Source of the DNA: a virus | Reading direction: 5' to 3' (one strand) | Length of the DNA stretch: 64,000 nt | Virus record (IMG/VR): IMGVR_UViG_3300027977_000008 | Coordinates: 62,001 to 126,000 of that record | In this document: positions 16,239-23,865 of the stretch, in pieces | How positions within the stretch are numbered: the first letter of the stretch is position 1 | Layout of the letters: every line of letters starts with the position of its first letter | Translations under genes and position numbers: made by a program | The notes under the pieces: model-generated | Database searches by the model: none | Told to the model about the DNA's origin: nothing | What the model saw: the letters and a program-made list of their open reading frames with translations, nothing else

Positions 16239-17254
16239 GTTATGTTGATGTCAAGTACATCTGTTTGATTTCTTCAAGATTACAAAAATTTACTAAGAAA
16301 AAGGAAAATTTATACAACTTTAGATGTCCTTATTGTGGAGATTCTCAAAGGAATACAAATAAGACAAGGGGGTATTTCTATCAGTGTAAATCGGATTACA
16401 ACTTTAAGTGTCATAATTGTGGAGTTTCAAAATCTTTTACATATTTTCTAAAAGATATTGATCAGTCTTTATACGACCAATATCTTTTAGAAAGATATAA
16501 AGAAGGATTAACTGGCAGATCCACTAACACACCAGAACCAAAGTTTGAGTTTAAACAACCAGTCTTTATAAAGAAGACAAAAGTAAATCTACCACAAGCA
16601 TCCGAAAATCCAAGATCAAGTGATTACCTAAAAAAAAGAAAAATCAATCCTACAAAATTTTTCTACGCAGAAAAATTTAAAGAGTTTACAAATAAACTCA
16701 AACACACATTTAATGATATTCGTAATGATCATGCGAGAATTATCATTCCCCTTTATAATGAAGAAAAGCAACTTATAGGTTTTCAGGGTAGAAGTCTTGA
16801 TCCTTGGGCACAACCCAAATATCTTACTGTTATGCTTGATGAAGATGCTCCCAAAGCTTATGGACTTGATACTGTAAATAAAGATGAGACAGTTTATATT
16901 ACGGAAGGTCCATTTGACAGCACGTTTATCGAAAATTCAATTGCAATGTGTGGAGCTGATGCTAATCCTGTATTGTGGGGTATCAGTGATTGTGTTTACA
17001 TATATGATAACGAACCACGCAATACAGAAATTGTATCAAGAATTTCCCACACTATTGAAACTGGACAAAAGATTGTTATTTGGCCATCATCAATAAGTGA
17101 AAAGGACATAAACGATATGGTTCTGTCTGGACATAATATTCAAGACGTGGTAAAATTAAATACTTACTCAGGTCTAGAAGCAAAACTAAAATTCACTAAC
17201 TGGAAGAAGAATGAGCAACGGAATAACAGTCAAAAAACGAGACGGTTCTATTGA
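16235..17254 (+). CDS. 61: DNA primase gp61
   Basis: 339 residues. An N-terminal zinc ribbon is formed by CPYCGDS (near residue 32) and CHNCG (near residue 60). The TOPRIM-like part has YITEGPFDSTFI (catalytic Glu in TEGPFD) and VYIYDNEPRN (the DxE-like acidic pair). It makes the short RNA primers for Okazaki fragments on the gp41 helicase. It overlaps nrdA by 44 bases, coupling replication and precursor synthesis. Confidence 0.92.
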   Translation: MSYVDVKYICLISSRLQKFTKKKENLYNFRCPYCGDSQRNTNKTRGYFYQCKSDYNFKCHNCGVSKSFTYFLKDIDQSLYDQYLLERYKEGLTGRSTNTPEPKFEFKQPVFIKKTKVNLPQASENPRSSDYLKKRKINPTKFFYAEKFKEFTNKLKHTFNDIRNDHARIIIPLYNEEKQLIGFQGRSLDPWAQPKYLTVMLDEDAPKAYGLDTVNKDETVYITEGPFDSTFIENSIAMCGADANPVLWGISDCVYIYDNEPRNTEIVSRISHTIETGQKIVIWPSSISEKDINDMVLSGHNIQDVVKLNTYSGLEAKLKFTNWKKNEQRNNSQKTRRFY

Positions 17255-19502
17255 AGGTCTGAACCTCGATAAACTACATGTGATGGTAGAAGAAGCCTGC
17301 AAAGACATTGCAGGTGTTTCTGCATCGCAAGTAGAAATTAATTCCGGTATTCAGTTCTACGATGGCATTACTACGGGAGAAGTTCAAGAAATCTTGATTC
17401 GTAGTGCTTCAGATTTGATTGATTTGGAAACTCCAAACTATCAATTTGTAGCAGCAAGATTGCTTCTATTTGCGATTAGAAAGCAGTTTTGTGGAAGAAT
17501 AAAGGAAATTATTTCTTTAAAAGATCATATCCACAAATGTGTTGCTTCTGGCGTATATGATAAAGAAATTCTTTCTAAATATACCAAAGCAGAAATAGAT
17601 AAGATTGATACTTTTATCAATCATGATCGTGATTATTTGTTTACATATGCTGGACTACGACAGGTTGTTGATAAGTATCTTGTACAGGATAGAAATTCTG
17701 GTAAGATTTTTGAACTACCACAGTTCATGTATATGTTAATTTCAATGACGATCTTTGCAGAATATCCTTATGAAACAAGATTGTCATATGTCAAACGATA
17801 CTACGACGCAATCAGCAAACACAGAATCAACATTCCTACCCCCATTATGGCAGGAGTTAGGACGCCACTTAGACAATTCGCTAGCTGTGTTCTTATTGAT
17901 GTTGATGACACCCTCAATAGCATCTTTAGCAGTGATATGGCTATTGGGAGATATGTTTCTCAAAGAGCGGGTATCGGTATCAACGCAGGTCGCATCCGTG
18001 GCATCAACAGTAAGATCCGAGGCGGAGAAGTTCAGCATACTGGCGTTGTTCCGTTTCTCAAAAAGTTTGAGTCAACTGTGCGATGCTGTACGCAAAACGG
18101 CATACGAGGCGGAAGCGCGACAGTCCACTTCCCAATTTGGCACCAAGAAATCCAAGACATCTTAGTATTAAAAAATAACAAGGGAACTGAAGACAATCGT
18201 GTCCGTAAACTAGATTATAGTATTCAACTTAGTAAACTTTTTTATGAAAGATTTATTCAAGATGGTGAGATCACGCTTTTCTCCCCACACAATGTTCCTG
18301 GTTTGTATGATGCTTTCGGAACAGACAAGTTTGACGAGTTATATGTCCAATACGAGAACAATTCGTATATTCCGTCGAAAACTGTTAAGGCACAGGAACT
18401 CATTCTTAGTCTCCTGAAAGAACGTGCTGAGACAGGTCGTATCTATATCATGAATATTGATCATTGCAATTCACATTCTTCTTTTAAGGATAAAATTGAG
18501 ATGAGTAATTTGTGTCAAGAAATTACTCTTCCTACTAAACCACTTCAACACATTGATGGTGAAGGTGAAATTGCACTTTGTATTCTTTCTGCAATTAATG
18601 TTGGTAAAATAAAATCCGATGAAGAGTTAGAAAATCTTTGTGACTTGTCTGTACGTGCTCTTGAAGAATTAATTGATTATCAACAGTATCCAATTATTGC
18701 TGCTGAAAAAGGAACCAAAGCACGTAGATCTCTTGGTATTGGATTTATTGGTCTAGCACATTATTTGGCTAAACTTGGATACAAGTATGACAGTCAAGAA
18801 GCATGGAATGCTATTCATGGACTTTCCGAAAGTTTCCAATACTTTTTATTGAAATCTTCTAATCAATTATCAAAAGAAAAGGGTCCATGTTCGCTATTCA
18901 CAAATACCAAATATGCTGATGGAATGTTACCAATTGATACATATAAAAAAAATGTAGATGAAATTGCTTGTATTCCTTACAACCATGATTGGGAATCTCT
19001 TAGGGCATCTATTTTGGAACACGGTCTCCGGCACTCAACATTGTCGGCACAAATGCCTTCGGAGAGCAGTTCCGTTGTGTCAAATGCAACAAATGGAATT
19101 GAACCACCTAGAGGATTCTTGTCCATTAAGAAATCCAAGAAAGGTCCACTTAAGCAAATTGTTCCACAGTATCAAACTCTTAAAAACAACTATACGCTTC
19201 TTTGGGATATGCCTAGCAATCGTGGTTATATCAATACTGTTGCTGTTATGCAAAAATTCTTTGATCAGGCAATCTCGGGTAACTGGTCATATAATCCAGA
19301 GCATTATGCCGATAATGAAGTACCTGTGTCGGTAATGGCACAAGATTTTCTGACTACATACAAATATGGTTGGAAAACTAGTTACTATCAAAATACTTAT
19401 GATAGTAAAGGTGATGAAATGGATAATAAATCTGATATCAATTCACTAATATTTGAACTTTTAAATGAAAATGAAGAAGACTGCGAAACGTGTAAAATCT
19501 AA
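17211..19502 (+). CDS. nrdA: Ribonucleotide reductase alpha subunit, class I
   Basis: 763 residues, near full NrdA length. Active-site markers: FASCVLIDVDD (first redox Cys), NLCQEITLPT (radical Cys and Glu), and ALCILSAINVG (second redox Cys). The C-terminus CETCKI holds the swinging Cys pair that reduces the active site, probably via thioredoxin or the glutaredoxin encoded at 51454. It turns ribonucleotides into deoxyribonucleotides. A run of about 300 bases near 17.8-18.2 kb is visibly more GC-rich, a possible transfer patch. Confidence 0.96.
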   Translation: MSNGITVKKRDGSIEGLNLDKLHVMVEEACKDIAGVSASQVEINSGIQFYDGITTGEVQEILIRSASDLIDLETPNYQFVAARLLLFAIRKQFCGRIKEIISLKDHIHKCVASGVYDKEILSKYTKAEIDKIDTFINHDRDYLFTYAGLRQVVDKYLVQDRNSGKIFELPQFMYMLISMTIFAEYPYETRLSYVKRYYDAISKHRINIPTPIMAGVRTPLRQFASCVLIDVDDTLNSIFSSDMAIGRYVSQRAGIGINAGRIRGINSKIRGGEVQHTGVVPFLKKFESTVRCCTQNGIRGGSATVHFPIWHQEIQDILVLKNNKGTEDNRVRKLDYSIQLSKLFYERFIQDGEITLFSPHNVPGLYDAFGTDKFDELYVQYENNSYIPSKTVKAQELILSLLKERAETGRIYIMNIDHCNSHSSFKDKIEMSNLCQEITLPTKPLQHIDGEGEIALCILSAINVGKIKSDEELENLCDLSVRALEELIDYQQYPIIAAEKGTKARRSLGIGFIGLAHYLAKLGYKYDSQEAWNAIHGLSESFQYFLLKSSNQLSKEKGPCSLFTNTKYADGMLPIDTYKKNVDEIACIPYNHDWESLRASILEHGLRHSTLSAQMPSESSSVVSNATNGIEPPRGFLSIKKSKKGPLKQIVPQYQTLKNNYTLLWDMPSNRGYINTVAVMQKFFDQAISGNWSYNPEHYADNEVPVSVMAQDFLTTYKYGWKTSYYQNTYDSKGDEMDNKSDINSLIFELLNENEEDCETCKI

Positions 19503-20682
19503 TAACTTTAGAATTAACCCACCGCAAACGAAAAAAATGGCCATCAACGGAATGACCGTTTTTAATGATGCTCAAGTTGACATAAAAAAGGAACCAATGT
19601 TCTTTGGACAACCATTAGGTATTCAAAGATATGATACTTATAAGTATCCAGTATTTGAAAAACTAACTAATCAACAACTTAGTTATTTTTGGCGTCCAGA
19701 AGAAATATCCTTACAAAAAGATCGTAGTGACTACCAGACACTACGACAAGAACAAAAACATATTTTTACTTCCAATTTAAAGTATCAAGTTCTTCTTGAT
19801 AGTATTCAAGGTCGTGGACCTAGTATGGCATTTGCTCCATACTGTTCACTACCAGAACTGGAAGGTGCTATGAAAGTATGGGAGTTTATGGAGATGATCC
19901 ATAGTCGTTCTTATACTTACATCATAAAAAATATATATGCAAATCCTTCTGAAGTTTTTGACACAATTTTAAATGATCAAAAGATCTTAGATCGTGCTAG
20001 GTCTGTAACTGAAGCGTATGATGATTTCATCAATGCTGCTCATGCATATGATAGTAGTAATCAATGGAAGTTTGTAAATGAAGGAGTTCCTTCTGCTACG
20101 GATGAATTGTATGAACTAAAGCGTAAACTTTATAGAGCAGTTGCTAACGTTAACATTCTTGAGGGTATTCGTTTTTATGTTTCTTTTGCATGTTCTTTTG
20201 CTTTTGGTGAACTGAAAGTAATGGAAGGATCTGCAAAGATAATCTCACTTATTGCTCGTGACGAAAATCAACATCTTGTTCTTACTCAGAATATTTTGAA
20301 CAAGTGGAAAGAAGGTGATGATCCTGATATGGAAAGGATTGTTGAAGAGGAAGAAGAAAATATTGTTGCAATGTTTAGGAAAGCAGTTGATCAAGAAAAA
20401 GAATGGGCAGAATATTTGTTCCAGGATGGATCAATGATTGGATTGAATCAAAAACTTCTCAGTTCTTATGTTGAATGGATTGCCAATCGTCGTATGAAAG
20501 CGATTGGATTGAAATCAATTTATGATATTTCTTCTAAAAATAATCCACTTCCTTGGACTGAACATTGGATCTCTTCTAAAGGTCTTCAAGTTGCTCCACA
20601 AGAAACGGAAGTTGAAAGTTATTTGGTTGGTGGCATCAAACAAGATATGAAGAACAATACCTTTGCTGGATTTCAGTTGTAA
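19465..20682 (+). CDS. nrdB: Ribonucleotide reductase beta subunit, class Ia
   Basis: 405 residues. KDRSDYQTL provides the first iron ligand; WEFMEMIHSRSYTYIIKN holds Glu, His and the radical Tyr in the E. coli spacing (E-x2-H-x3-Y); DENQH supplies later ligands. The C-terminal tail TFAGFQL is the peptide that docks on NrdA. The first 24 residues are absent from most relatives, so the start may instead be ATG 19537 or 19552. It overlaps nrdA. Confidence 0.95.
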   Translation: MKMKKTAKRVKSNNFRINPPQTKKMAINGMTVFNDAQVDIKKEPMFFGQPLGIQRYDTYKYPVFEKLTNQQLSYFWRPEEISLQKDRSDYQTLRQEQKHIFTSNLKYQVLLDSIQGRGPSMAFAPYCSLPELEGAMKVWEFMEMIHSRSYTYIIKNIYANPSEVFDTILNDQKILDRARSVTEAYDDFINAAHAYDSSNQWKFVNEGVPSATDELYELKRKLYRAVANVNILEGIRFYVSFACSFAFGELKVMEGSAKIISLIARDENQHLVLTQNILNKWKEGDDPDMERIVEEEEENIVAMFRKAVDQEKEWAEYLFQDGSMIGLNQKLLSSYVEWIANRRMKAIGLKSIYDISSKNNPLPWTEHWISSKGLQVAPQETEVESYLVGGIKQDMKNNTFAGFQL

Positions 20683-20831
20683 TGGAAGAGTGGAAAGAGA
20701 AGGCACTGAAATACAAAAAACTCTTGGAGTACAACAAACGAATTCTTCGGGAGGGACCAAGAGATCTGTCGGAAGCGTGGTTTCTGGGAGCAATGAAACA
20801 AAAATACTACCAACCCCCCTGGTTTAACTGA
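20682..20831 (+). CDS. Tiny protein after nrdB, 49 aa
   Basis: 49 residues starting on the last base of the nrdB stop (TAATG). Predicted helical and charged (MEEWKEKALKYKKLLEYNKR), ending QKYYQPPWFN. Translational coupling to nrdB and the absence of any other frame support it as real. No function known to me. Confidence 0.55.
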   Translation: MEEWKEKALKYKKLLEYNKRILREGPRDLSEAWFLGAMKQKYYQPPWFN

Positions 20832-20834
20832 ATA

Positions 20835-20858
20835 GATAAATACCTCCATATGGAGGTA
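20835..20858 (+). promoter_or_regulatory. Anti-ribosome-site hairpin with embedded late promoter
   Basis: TACCTCC (20841-20847) pairs perfectly with GGAGGTA (20852-20858) around an ATAT loop. GGAGG at 20852-20856 is the ribosome site for ATG 20866. GATAAATA (20835-20842) predicts a late start near 20848, in the loop. RNA read through from nrdB can hide GGAGG, while late RNA exposes it. Confidence 0.75.
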
Positions 20859-20865
20859 TTTTATT

Positions 20866-21204
20866 ATGAACCCAAGTTCGGCTAAAGCTAAAGGCAGAAG
20901 ATTGCAACAATGGGTTCGTGATCAATTGATTGAGCACCTTGAAGTACATCCTGAAGATATTGAAAGTCGTAGTATGGGTGCTGGTGGAGAAGATCTTATC
21001 ATGGCTCGTGCTGCCAGATCTAAGTTTCCTCATAGTATAGAATGTAAAAATGTCGAGAAGCTAAATATCTGGGATGCTTACTCTCAAGCATGTGCAAATT
21101 GTGGCGAGTATGAGCCCGTTTTGTTTATAAAAAAGAATAACAAAAACCCATTAGTGGTTGTGGATGCAGAGTATTACATAAACTTATTTGGAGATAAAAA
21201 ATGA
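20866..21204 (+). CDS. PD-(D/E)XK endonuclease
   Basis: 112 residues. The core MGAGGEDLIM (Asp43) and SIECKNVEKLN (Glu59, Lys61) give the D...ExK catalytic triad of restriction- and resolvase-like nucleases, with a basic N-terminal helix. Widespread in cyanophages as a putative endonuclease. Given late expression it may resolve branched DNA before packaging, the job of T4 gp49; that role is inference. Its translation appears gated by the upstream hairpin. Confidence 0.8.
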   Translation: MNPSSAKAKGRRLQQWVRDQLIEHLEVHPEDIESRSMGAGGEDLIMARAARSKFPHSIECKNVEKLNIWDAYSQACANCGEYEPVLFIKKNNKNPLVVVDAEYYINLFGDKK

Positions 21205-21896
21205 AAATTGATTTACATAACTTCTTTAAGCATTACGATGAAAAAAATCCTAAGCATGTTGCTGGTGTAGAGCAACTGGAAAAGGATCTAACAGATTCTC
21301 TATTGATTGATGACACCTCAAATTGGGTTAGGATTTATAGAACTAAACCAAGCAAACCAGTAAATCCATCTATTCTTGATGTGCCTTACTATCCACAGAC
21401 AGATAACTATACAAATGCAGAACGCACTTGTAATTCCTCTGCCTGTGCGATGTGTCTTGAGTATTTCAAACCCGGAACTCTTAAAGGAGCACAAGGAGAT
21501 GATGCCTATATTAGAAAAGTATTTGCCATCGGTGATACAACTGACCATTCTGTGCAGACAAAAGTTCTCGCAAGTTATGGAATTCAGTCAAGTTTTAGTT
21601 ATAATCTTTCTTTTGCTGATCTTGATAAAAGTCTTAGTGCTGGCAAACCTGTTGTTATTGGCATCCTACATCGTGGTTCTTTGTCTTATCCTACGGGCGG
21701 CCACATGGTTGTAGTGATTGGTAAGACACAGAGTGGTGACTATGTTGTAAATGATCCTTATGGGTCACTCAATGATGGTTATACGGGTGATGTTTATAAT
21801 GGCAAAGGTGCTATCTATAAGAAATCAGATCTATCTGCTCGCTGGTGTCCTAATGGTAATGACGGATGGGGCAGAATCTTTGATGTAAAAAAGTAG
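21201..21896 (+). CDS. C39-like cysteine peptidase, 0-frame product
   Basis: 231 residues. LDVPYYPQTDN followed by ERTCNSSACAMCLEY is the C39_2-like start (catalytic Cys in TCNSSA); TGGHMVVVIGKT carries the His and VVNDPYGS the Asp. Such domains cut peptides, probably peptidoglycan cross-links. The frame ends at TAG 21894, directly after an A-AAA-AAG slippery heptamer; the GH24 lysozyme lies in the -1 frame. Products would be a 231-aa peptidase and, by frameshift, a 395-aa peptidase-lysozyme. Coupled to the preceding endonuclease by ATGA. Confidence 0.8.
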   Translation: MKIDLHNFFKHYDEKNPKHVAGVEQLEKDLTDSLLIDDTSNWVRIYRTKPSKPVNPSILDVPYYPQTDNYTNAERTCNSSACAMCLEYFKPGTLKGAQGDDAYIRKVFAIGDTTDHSVQTKVLASYGIQSSFSYNLSFADLDKSLSAGKPVVIGILHRGSLSYPTGGHMVVVIGKTQSGDYVVNDPYGSLNDGYTGDVYNGKGAIYKKSDLSARWCPNGNDGWGRIFDVKK

Positions 21897-21948
21897 AAAA
21901 CTCTACTCCTTCTGGAAGCAAGTATGATGTACCTGCAAAAGGAGTAGA
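21887..21948 (+). other. Candidate programmed -1 ribosomal frameshift site
   Basis: A AAA AAG (21887-21893) in the 0-frame phase GTA-AAA-AAG, followed at once by TAG. After a 9-base spacer, CTACTCCTT (21903-21911) pairs perfectly with AAGGAGTAG (21939-21947), plus T-A at 21902/21948; the loop is 27 bases. This matches the E. coli dnaX layout. A -1 slip leads straight into the lysozyme frame (GTA GAA AAC TCT). Confidence 0.7.
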
Positions 21949-22387
21949 TCTTATTAAAGAGTTTGAAGGTTGTCATTTGCAGGCATATCCAGATCCTCTG
22001 TCTGGACATCTTCCGATTACTATTGGTTGGGGAAGCACTAGAGATTTGAATGGAAAACCATTTAAACTGGGTCAAAAGATATCACAAAAAGTTGCTGATG
22101 ATCTTTTGATAAATCAAATTAAAAATGAGTTTCTTCCTACACTTTCAAAAATACCTTATTGGAGTGAGATGACAGATGGAAAACGTGGTGCTCTTCTTAG
22201 TTTTGCTTACAATCTTGGAGCTGGTTTTTATGGATCTGGAAATTTTAGTTCAATCACTGCGAGATTAAAAAATAAAGAATGGGATAAAGTTCCTGATGCT
22301 CTTTATCTTTATCGTAATCCTGGTTCAAATGCAGAAGCAGGTCTGGCACGTAGAAGAAAGGCAGAGGGAAAACTCTGGAATTCTTAA
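21893..22387 (+). CDS. GH24 lysozyme domain, -1 frame of the lysin
   Basis: 164 residues in the -1 frame. IKEFEGCHLQAYPDPLSGHL followed by PITIGWG is the T4-lysozyme-type (GH24) start with catalytic Glu in EFEG; SFAYNLGAG and the Arg-rich end (EAGLARRRKAEGKLW) are family marks. It cuts the sugar backbone of peptidoglycan. The frame is open back to a TGA at about 21879 and has no ATG or GTG before the domain; the first candidate, TTG 21977, would delete the catalytic Glu. Expression therefore needs frameshifting, or the sequence has an indel. Confidence 0.75.
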   Translation, partial: VENSTPSGSKYDVPAKGVDLIKEFEGCHLQAYPDPLSGHLPITIGWGSTRDLNGKPFKLGQKISQKVADDLLINQIKNEFLPTLSKIPYWSEMTDGKRGALLSFAYNLGAGFYGSGNFSSITARLKNKEWDKVPDALYLYRNPGSNAEAGLARRRKAEGKLWNS

Positions 22388-22796
22388 AGGAGCACAAGGA
22401 GATGATGCCTATATTAGAAAAGTATTTGCCATCGGTGATACAACTGACCATTCGGTTCAAACTAATGTGTTGAATTCATATGGGGTTAAATCACACTTTA
22501 GTTACAATCTTTCTTTTGCTGATCTTGATCGTGAAATAGCAAATCAAAGACCAGTAGTGATTGGCATTCTACATCGTGGTTCTTTATCTAATCCTACGGG
22601 CGGCCACATGGTTGTAGTGATTGGTAAGACACAGAGTGGTGACTATGTTGTAAATGATCCTTATGGGTCACTCAATGATGGTTATACGGGTGATGTTTAT
22701 AATGGCAAAGGTGCTGTATATAAGAAGTCTGACTTAACTTATAGATGGTTAGAGAATGGTAAGGATAAGACTGGTTGGGGAAGAATTTTTAAATAA
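22383..22796 (+). pseudogene. Partial second C39 domain copy
   Basis: 138 codons homologous to residues 94-228 of the C39 protein, in a third frame after the lysozyme. It keeps TGGHMVVVIGKT and NDPYGS but lacks the part with the catalytic Cys, and I see no plausible start codon in frame. Two blocks are identical to the first copy at constant offset 903: 21479-21550/22382-22453 and 21688-21812/22591-22715. Between them the copies differ. Probably a duplication remnant or an assembly join of two alleles. Confidence 0.7.
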
Positions 22797-22812
22797 AGTT
22801 TAAAACAGTAAA

Positions 22813-23007
22813 ATGTTACGCGAATGGAATACTCCCTTTAGAGAACCATGGAACCCTGTTATAAAAAAATGCTTAGATGCAATAGATTTGCACACTAAAT
22901 TGTATTTAGAAACTAAAAATTCTTTTCATTTATCTCAATCAAATCTTCTTAGAGAATATATTACCAATTTAAAAAATTGGATTATTGAAAATGAACCAGA
23001 AGGTTGA
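22813..23007 (+). CDS. Small conserved cyanophage protein
   Basis: 64 residues, helical, with REWNTPFREPWNPVIKKCLD near the N-terminus and an acidic/aromatic end (NLKNWIIENEPEG). Similar short proteins occur beside lysis or tRNA regions in cyanophages. No enzyme motif. Starts 16 bases after the C39 remnant. Confidence 0.5.
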   Translation: MLREWNTPFREPWNPVIKKCLDAIDLHTKLYLETKNSFHLSQSNLLREYITNLKNWIIENEPEG

Positions 23008-23017
23008 CATAGAAGTC

Positions 23018-23046
23018 TTGACAAAAGATAAATAATCACTTATAAT
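23018..23046 (+). promoter_or_regulatory. Consensus sigma-70 promoter with late motif in the spacer
   Basis: TTGACA (23018-23023), exactly 17 bases, TATAAT (23041-23046): full consensus. GATAAATA (23027-23034), a late-promoter motif, lies inside the spacer. Drives the structured leader and the tail-lysozyme-like gene. Confidence 0.85.
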
Positions 23047-23053
23047 GAAACAT

Positions 23054-23127
23054 CGCCTTACAGCGGTTACATCATGAGATTTTGATGTGAAAATTAGAGC
23101 CCAGGAGATTGCCCTTTGAAAAAAGGG
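23054..23127 (+). ncRNA. Structured 5' leader of the tail-lysozyme-like gene
   Basis: Three hairpins by eye: CGC/GCG (23054-23065), ACATCA/TGATGT (23069-23088), and CCCTTT-GAAA-AAAGGG (23112-23127). The last includes the purine run just before the GTG start, and its GAAA loop is a GNRA tetraloop. An AGGAG at 23103-23107 could serve a short TTG reading frame (23116-23151). Cis-regulatory function is inferred. Confidence 0.4.
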
Positions 23128-23131
23128 AAGT

Positions 23132-23830
23132 GTGCTTTCTCTATTGGGATGTAGAATTCTATTAAACTTAATGCTACTATCAACAATTGCTACCCTTTCA
23201 GTCTTAACTGCGTTTCAGTCACCACTCTTAATACCAGTGAGTGCTCCACCAGTTCCTGAGAAAGAAAGTTTAGAACTCACAGTTCAAGACTTCTCAAATC
23301 AGAAAGACACCAAATCTGAAAAACTAAACATTACAGAAACGAAGGTCGAAAATAAAGAAAAGATTTGGAAATGTAAAGGGTGTAATCAAACAGAAACTTA
23401 TGCTTTGAGTTACTTACAAAAACAAGGAATCAAAGATAAGAATGCTCTAGCAACAATCATGGGCAATATCAAACAGGAATCAGATTTTGTTCCTAATATC
23501 TGTGAGGGTGGGTCTAGAGTTTCCTACCAAGGATGTGGAAGCGGTGGTTACGGATTAATTCAGTGGACCGATTCTGCAAGATATAATGGTTTAGGAAGAC
23601 ATGCTGCCCGTATGGGTGCCAGTGCTTCCACACTTGACACTCAACTCAACTATATGTTGTATGAGGGTGACTGGAAAATGATTGAACCAAGAATGAAAAC
23701 TCCTGGTAAATCTATTGACCAGTACATGTATTATGCTAGTAAGTGGATTCGTTGGGGACATCATGGAGCAAGAACTGACTTTGCATATAACTATGCAAAG
23801 AAAATGGTTCTTACTGAAGTAGATGCCTAA
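23132..23830 (+). CDS. Secreted or anchored tail-lysozyme-like muralytic protein
   Basis: 232 residues from GTG 23132; ATG 23171 is an alternative. A hydrophobic N-terminal segment (LLNLMLLSTIATLSVLTAF) is a signal or anchor, followed by a charged linker and a domain from about residue 90. There, NALATIMGNIKQESDF has the catalytic Glu of phage-tail-lysozyme-type enzymes and GSGGYGLIQWTDSARY the glycine-rich substrate loop. It likely cuts peptidoglycan from the periplasmic side. A second lysin near the C39/lysozyme locus makes this a lysis module. Confidence 0.7.
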   Translation: MLSLLGCRILLNLMLLSTIATLSVLTAFQSPLLIPVSAPPVPEKESLELTVQDFSNQKDTKSEKLNITETKVENKEKIWKCKGCNQTETYALSYLQKQGIKDKNALATIMGNIKQESDFVPNICEGGSRVSYQGCGSGGYGLIQWTDSARYNGLGRHAARMGASASTLDTQLNYMLYEGDWKMIEPRMKTPGKSIDQYMYYASKWIRWGHHGARTDFAYNYAKKMVLTEVDA

Positions 23831-23834
23831 CTGA

Positions 23835-23862
23835 ATAAATATGGGGGAATATATCTTCCCCC
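23835..23862 (+). promoter_or_regulatory. Late promoter and hairpin
   Basis: ATAAATA (23835-23841) followed by GGGGGAA (23843-23849) pairing with TTCCCCC (23856-23862). The hairpin could end the upstream transcript and lies 3 bases before the GTG start of the next gene. Confidence 0.5.
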
Positions 23863-23865
23863 TTT

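Noticed and set aside
19465-19536. N-terminal 24 residues of NrdB as a new domain
   Set aside because: Basic, low-complexity and overlapping nrdA; more likely an upstream in-frame start that is not used.
22296-22382. ATG 22296 as the start of the second C39 copy
   Set aside because: The codons from 22296 to 22382 are the lysozyme gene read in another frame, with no family resemblance and no ribosome site.
22371-22400. A second ribosomal frameshift from the lysozyme into the C39 remnant
   Set aside because: It would need a +1 shift at TCT-TAA; there is no known +1 signal or helpful structure.
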